9,391 bases of DNA from Gammaproteobacteria bacterium (GTDB taxonomy: Bacteria > Pseudomonadota > Gammaproteobacteria > UBA9214), in assembly GCA_030632175.1 (NCBI GenBank), contig DAOVVG010000072.1:1-9391 (forward strand), written 5' to 3'. The position numbers and the translations under genes were made by a program. This document shows, piece by piece, positions 6,396 through 9,391 of this stretch (position 1 is its first letter; every line of letters begins with the position of its first letter). Under the pieces are notes generated by a model that was not told the origin of the DNA, ran no database searches, and worked only from the letters and a program-made list of their open reading frames with translations.

Positions 6396-7463
6396 ATGCA
6401 GATAGGGATTCCCCGTGAGATCAAGCCACTGGAGGGCCGTGTTGCCCTGAATCCGGAGGCCTGTGGAGACCTGGTTCAGGCGGGTCACAGTGTTTTTGTC
6501 GAACATAATGCCGGAAAACTTTCAGGGTATTCCAATGAACGCTACAAGGCTGCCGGCGCCACTGTTACAGCGAATCCCGGTGAGACCTACGGCCAGGCGC
6601 AGCTCGTCGTAAAGGTTAAGGAACCGGTGGCCGGTGATCTTGCTTACCTGCAGAAAGATCACCTGCTATTTTGTTACCTGCACCTGGCCGCCAACCCCGA
6701 ACTTACACACAAACTGCAGGATATCGGTCTGACGGGCATAGCGTTTGAAACCGTTGAAACAGATGAGCATGCGTTACCCTTGCTGGCACCCATGAGTGAT
6801 ATAGCAGGCCGGCTCGCAACACAGATTGGCAGCAATCTTCTGCATCAACCGGCTGGCGGCAAGGGGCTGCTGCTGGGCGGGTTACCGGGTGCTGAACGCG
6901 GACGCGTCGTCATTATTGGAGCAGGCAATGCCGGTGGTAATGCAGCTGCCATGGCAGCTGCCATGGGTGCAGAGGTAACGGTCTTTGACCTCAACCGGGA
7001 GCGGCTTGCCGAAATGCGCAGGCTTGGCAATAACGTAACCGGTCTGTATCCCTATCAGGATGCTGTCAGGCAGGCAGTAGCAGGCGCGGACCTGTTGATC
7101 GGTGCCGTACTGAAGACCGGTGACCGCTCACCCCATGTAGTAACGCGCAGCATGGTCGCAACCATGGCAGCCGGCAGTGTCATTGTGGATATTTCAGTCG
7201 ACCAGGGCGGCTGTATCGAAACGACCCGGCCCACCACCTACGAAGCCCCGACATATCTGGAGGAAGGCGTGGTGCACTTTACCGTGACCAATATCCCCGG
7301 AGCAGTCCCTCGCAGTGCCTCACAAGCGCTTTCCGCGGTCTTGCTGCCCTATGTGCATCAGCTGGCAGAGACAGACTGGAAAGCAAACCCTGCGTTGGGG
7401 CGGGGGGTCAATATTGAGGCGGGGCAGCTGGTACACCCGGCATTGAAAGAATCACTTGCTTAA
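6396..7463 (+). CDS. ald: Alanine dehydrogenase (NAD-dependent)
   Basis: Ald interconverts L-alanine and pyruvate plus ammonia using NAD, usually as a cytoplasmic hexamer. The product is 355 residues, slightly shorter than the roughly 370 usual for the family. The substrate residues expected from characterised enzymes are present: R15 in EGR, K75 in VKVKEP and H96 in YLHLAA; the catalytic aspartate is D269 in SVDQGG. The NAD fold shows GAGNAG (175-180), with D198 at the end of the next strand favouring NAD over NADP. NIPGAVPRSAS (299-309) is typical of Ald and distinguishes it from the related transhydrogenase alpha subunit. In E. coli the divergent neighbour of trxB is the regulator gene lrp, so ald takes that place here. 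The Shine-Dalgarno is weak. Confidence 0.93.
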   Translation: MQIGIPREIKPLEGRVALNPEACGDLVQAGHSVFVEHNAGKLSGYSNERYKAAGATVTANPGETYGQAQLVVKVKEPVAGDLAYLQKDHLLFCYLHLAANPELTHKLQDIGLTGIAFETVETDEHALPLLAPMSDIAGRLATQIGSNLLHQPAGGKGLLLGGLPGAERGRVVIIGAGNAGGNAAAMAAAMGAEVTVFDLNRERLAEMRRLGNNVTGLYPYQDAVRQAVAGADLLIGAVLKTGDRSPHVVTRSMVATMAAGSVIVDISVDQGGCIETTRPTTYEAPTYLEEGVVHFTVTNIPGAVPRSASQALSAVLLPYVHQLAETDWKANPALGRGVNIEAGQLVHPALKESLA

Positions 7464-7483
7464 CAAAGAAAATCAAATAGAAT
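7456..7483 (+). promoter_or_regulatory. candidate promoter for ftsK
   Basis: TTGCTT (7456-7461), at the very end of ald, and TAGAAT (7478-7483) are separated by 16 bases. The -10 matches five of six positions and the -35 three. Transcription would start near 7490, about 32 bases before the ftsK start. No terminator is visible after ald, so read-through from ald into ftsK is equally possible. Confidence 0.3.
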
Positions 7484-7510
7484 CTTGCAATTGGCGTAAC
7501 TACCTATGAA

Positions 7511-7516
7511 AGAGGA
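7511..7516 (+). promoter_or_regulatory. ribosome binding site that decides the ftsK start
   Basis: AGAGGA is the best Shine-Dalgarno match before ftsK. It lies five bases upstream of the TTG at 7522, a normal spacing, and overlaps the in-frame ATG at 7516, which it therefore cannot serve. This favours TTG as the start codon. Confidence 0.6.
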
Positions 7517-7521
7517 TGATT

Positions 7522-9391
7522 TTGGCTCAAGCACGACGTAAATCAGGCAAGACAGCAACGCTCACACACCAGGTCAGCCGTGGCTTACGCGAGGGTGCCT
7601 TGCTCATTCTCGGTGCCCTGGCCATCTTCCTGCTGGTATCACTGGCCAGTTACCACACTGCAGACCCCGGCTGGTCAAACAGTGGCGAGGTTGTTCGCAT
7701 CAACAATGCCGGCGGTCTGATTGGCGCGTGGCTCGCTGATGTCCTGTTGTACTTGCTCGGCTATCTTGCTTACCTGTTCCCGATCATGGTGGGTTACAGC
7801 GGCTGGCTGGTTTACCGGGGTCTCACGCCCGCCGGCGGCATCGACTTGCACGTGCTGGCAGTACGCTGGGCCGGCTTCCTGTTGACTGTCGGCGCAGGAT
7901 GCGGGCTGGCAACGCTTGAGTCGGGCGGCTATCAAGGTCAATTACCTGCCGGTGCCGGTGGTGTGCTGGGTAACGTCATTGGTAACGGACTTGTTGAAGT
8001 CGTCAGCCCGGTCGGGGCGACGCTGTTCCTGCTGGCGCTGTTTCTGACCGGTGTCACCCTGTTTACCGGTATCTCCTGGCTGGTCGTGATGGACTTTATC
8101 GGCAAGTACACTCTTATTCTCGCCGATCGCGTTGCTGAAACGGCAGGACAAATACCCGAGCAACTGGCAGCCCGGCGTGCACGTACCGAGCGTAAGGAAG
8201 TGATCAAGGCCAACCAGACCAGGGAAGCAAAACGCAAACCGGTACGCATTGAACCGGTTATCAAACAGCCCCGGCCCAGTGAACGCATAGAACGCGAACG
8301 CCAGGTGCCGTTGTTTGATCCGCCGCCCAATTCCGAACTACCGCCGCTTTCCCTGCTCGACGAGCCACGACCCTCAGAGGAGGGTTACTCCACATCGGCA
8401 CTTGAAGCCATGTCACGGCTTGTCGAAATGAAACTACTGGATTTCAATATCGAAGCGGAAGTGGTTGCCGTCAACCCCGGTCCTGTCATTACCCGCTTTG
8501 AACTGGACCTTGGACCGGGGGTCAAGGTCAGCCAGGTCAGTAATCTCGCAAAAGACATTGCCCGCGCCCTGTCGGCGATCAGTGTGCGTGTTGTCGAGGT
8601 AATCCCCGGCAAGTCGGTTATCGGTCTGGAGATCCCGAACGAGCATCGCTCGATCATCAGTCTCGGTGAGATTCTGAACACCCGGGAATATGATGAATCC
8701 AGCTCACCGCTGACACTTGCCCTCGGCAAGGACATCAGCGGTCTGCCAATCGTGGTCGATCTGGGAAGAATGCCGCACCTGCTGGTTGCCGGCACCACCG
8801 GTTCCGGTAAATCCGTCGGAATCAATGCCATGATTCTGAGCCTGCTGTTCAAGACGTTACCGAAAGACGTACGGCTGATCATGATCGACCCCAAGATGCT
8901 GGAACTGTCAGTGTATGAAGGCATTCCGCATTTGCTGACTCCAGTTGTCACCGACATGAACGAGGCAGCCAACGCCCTGCGCTGGTGTGTCGGAGAAATG
9001 GAGCGTCGTTACAAATTAATGGCCGCACTCGGGGTGCGGAATATCGACAGCTACAACCGCAAGGTAAAAGACGCCGAGAAAGCCGGCGAACCGATTCCGG
9101 ACCCGCTGTTCAAGCCTGAAGAAGTACTGGAAGGCACCGAGCACCCCATGCTGCAACAGCTGCCCTTTATTGTCATCGTCATTGATGAGCTGGCCGACAT
9201 GATGATGGTCGTTGGCAAGAAAGTCGAAGAGCTGATCGGGCGGCTGGCACAGAAGGCGCGAGCATCCGGTATTCACCTGATACTGGCAACACAGCGTCCG
9301 TCTGTGGATGTCATTACCGGCCTGATCAAGGCAAACATCCCGACGCGCATCGCTTTTCAGGTCTCCTCGAAGATTGATTCCCGCACCATCC
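7522..9391 (+). CDS. ftsK: DNA translocase FtsK, 3' end cut by window
   Basis: FtsK is anchored in the septal membrane and pumps DNA to resolve chromosomes at division. About 623 codons are present. Hydrophobic segments near residues 25-44, 67-90, 113-131 and 164-190 match the four-helix FtsK membrane domain. A charged, proline-containing linker (about 200-290) leads into the motor: alpha region from about 290, Walker A GTTGSGKS (424-431), Walker B VIVIDE (551-556) followed by LAD, and then TQRPSVDVITGLIKANIPTR. The DNA-reading gamma domain and stop lie beyond the window. The linker is far shorter than in E. coli FtsK (1,329 residues), as in many other gammaproteobacteria. An in-frame TGA at 7507-7509 limits the start to ATG 7516 or TTG 7522; Shine-Dalgarno spacing favours TTG, giving MAQARRKSGK. 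Confidence 0.95.
   Translation, partial: MAQARRKSGKTATLTHQVSRGLREGALLILGALAIFLLVSLASYHTADPGWSNSGEVVRINNAGGLIGAWLADVLLYLLGYLAYLFPIMVGYSGWLVYRGLTPAGGIDLHVLAVRWAGFLLTVGAGCGLATLESGGYQGQLPAGAGGVLGNVIGNGLVEVVSPVGATLFLLALFLTGVTLFTGISWLVVMDFIGKYTLILADRVAETAGQIPEQLAARRARTERKEVIKANQTREAKRKPVRIEPVIKQPRPSERIERERQVPLFDPPPNSELPPLSLLDEPRPSEEGYSTSALEAMSRLVEMKLLDFNIEAEVVAVNPGPVITRFELDLGPGVKVSQVSNLAKDIARALSAISVRVVEVIPGKSVIGLEIPNEHRSIISLGEILNTREYDESSSPLTLALGKDISGLPIVVDLGRMPHLLVAGTTGSGKSVGINAMILSLLFKTLPKDVRLIMIDPKMLELSVYEGIPHLLTPVVTDMNEAANALRWCVGEMERRYKLMAALGVRNIDSYNRKVKDAEKAGEPIPDPLFKPEEVLEGTEHPMLQQLPFIVIVIDELADMMMVVGKKVEELIGRLAQKARASGIHLILATQRPSVDVITGLIKANIPTRIAFQVSSKIDSRTI

Noticed and set aside
8385..8972. 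Long open frame of 195 codons on the minus strand within ftsK
   Set aside because: It lies entirely opposite the ftsK motor region with its Walker A motif, and its translation is serine/arginine-rich with no recognisable domain, as expected for an antisense shadow.

Overview
The window looks like an ordinary chromosomal core region of a gammaproteobacterium outside the enterics. Every recognisable gene belongs to a conserved housekeeping family, the encoded IF-1 and ClpA are very close to the E. coli proteins as I remember them, and the gene order follows the E. coli block clpS-clpA / infA-aat / trxB / lrp-ftsK. The E. coli members serW, cydC-cydD and lrp are absent. An uncharacterised FemAB-like/GNAT gene sits where cydCD would be, and alanine dehydrogenase sits where lrp would be. 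No phage, insertion sequence, CRISPR array, rRNA or tRNA is visible.

Layout: (1) 1-161, C-terminal end of an unidentified plus-strand gene, closed by a strong intrinsic terminator at 204-232. (2) 233-452, a noncoding leader region with a bulged hairpin and a candidate extended -10 promoter. (3) 453-3050, the clpS-clpA operon on the plus strand. (4) 3051-3094, a short convergent gap containing a perfect 16-bp palindrome. (5) 3095-6314, minus strand: trxB, then a FemAB-like/GNAT protein, then aat as a tight apparent operon, followed by infA with its own likely promoter. (6) 6315-6395, a divergent promoter region. (7) 6396-9391, plus strand: ald, then ftsK, which runs off the window with its gamma domain and stop codon missing.

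How the genes fit together: aat, clpS and clpA are three steps of one pathway, the bacterial N-degron (N-end rule) route. Aat puts Leu or Phe on proteins with basic N-termini, ClpS binds the exposed hydrophobic N-terminus, and ClpA unfolds the substrate into ClpP (not encoded here). The gene translated directly before aat, 6 bases away, belongs to a family that in my reading shares the GNAT-like fold used by aminoacyl-tRNA-dependent transferases, and the arginyl/leucyltransferase gene (ate/bpt) often found beside aat is not present. That neighbourhood is the most interesting part of the window. The other genes serve translation initiation (infA), thiol redox balance (trxB), alanine/pyruvate metabolism (ald) and chromosome segregation at division (ftsK). 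I see no convincing new system beyond the N-degron association, which is a hypothesis.
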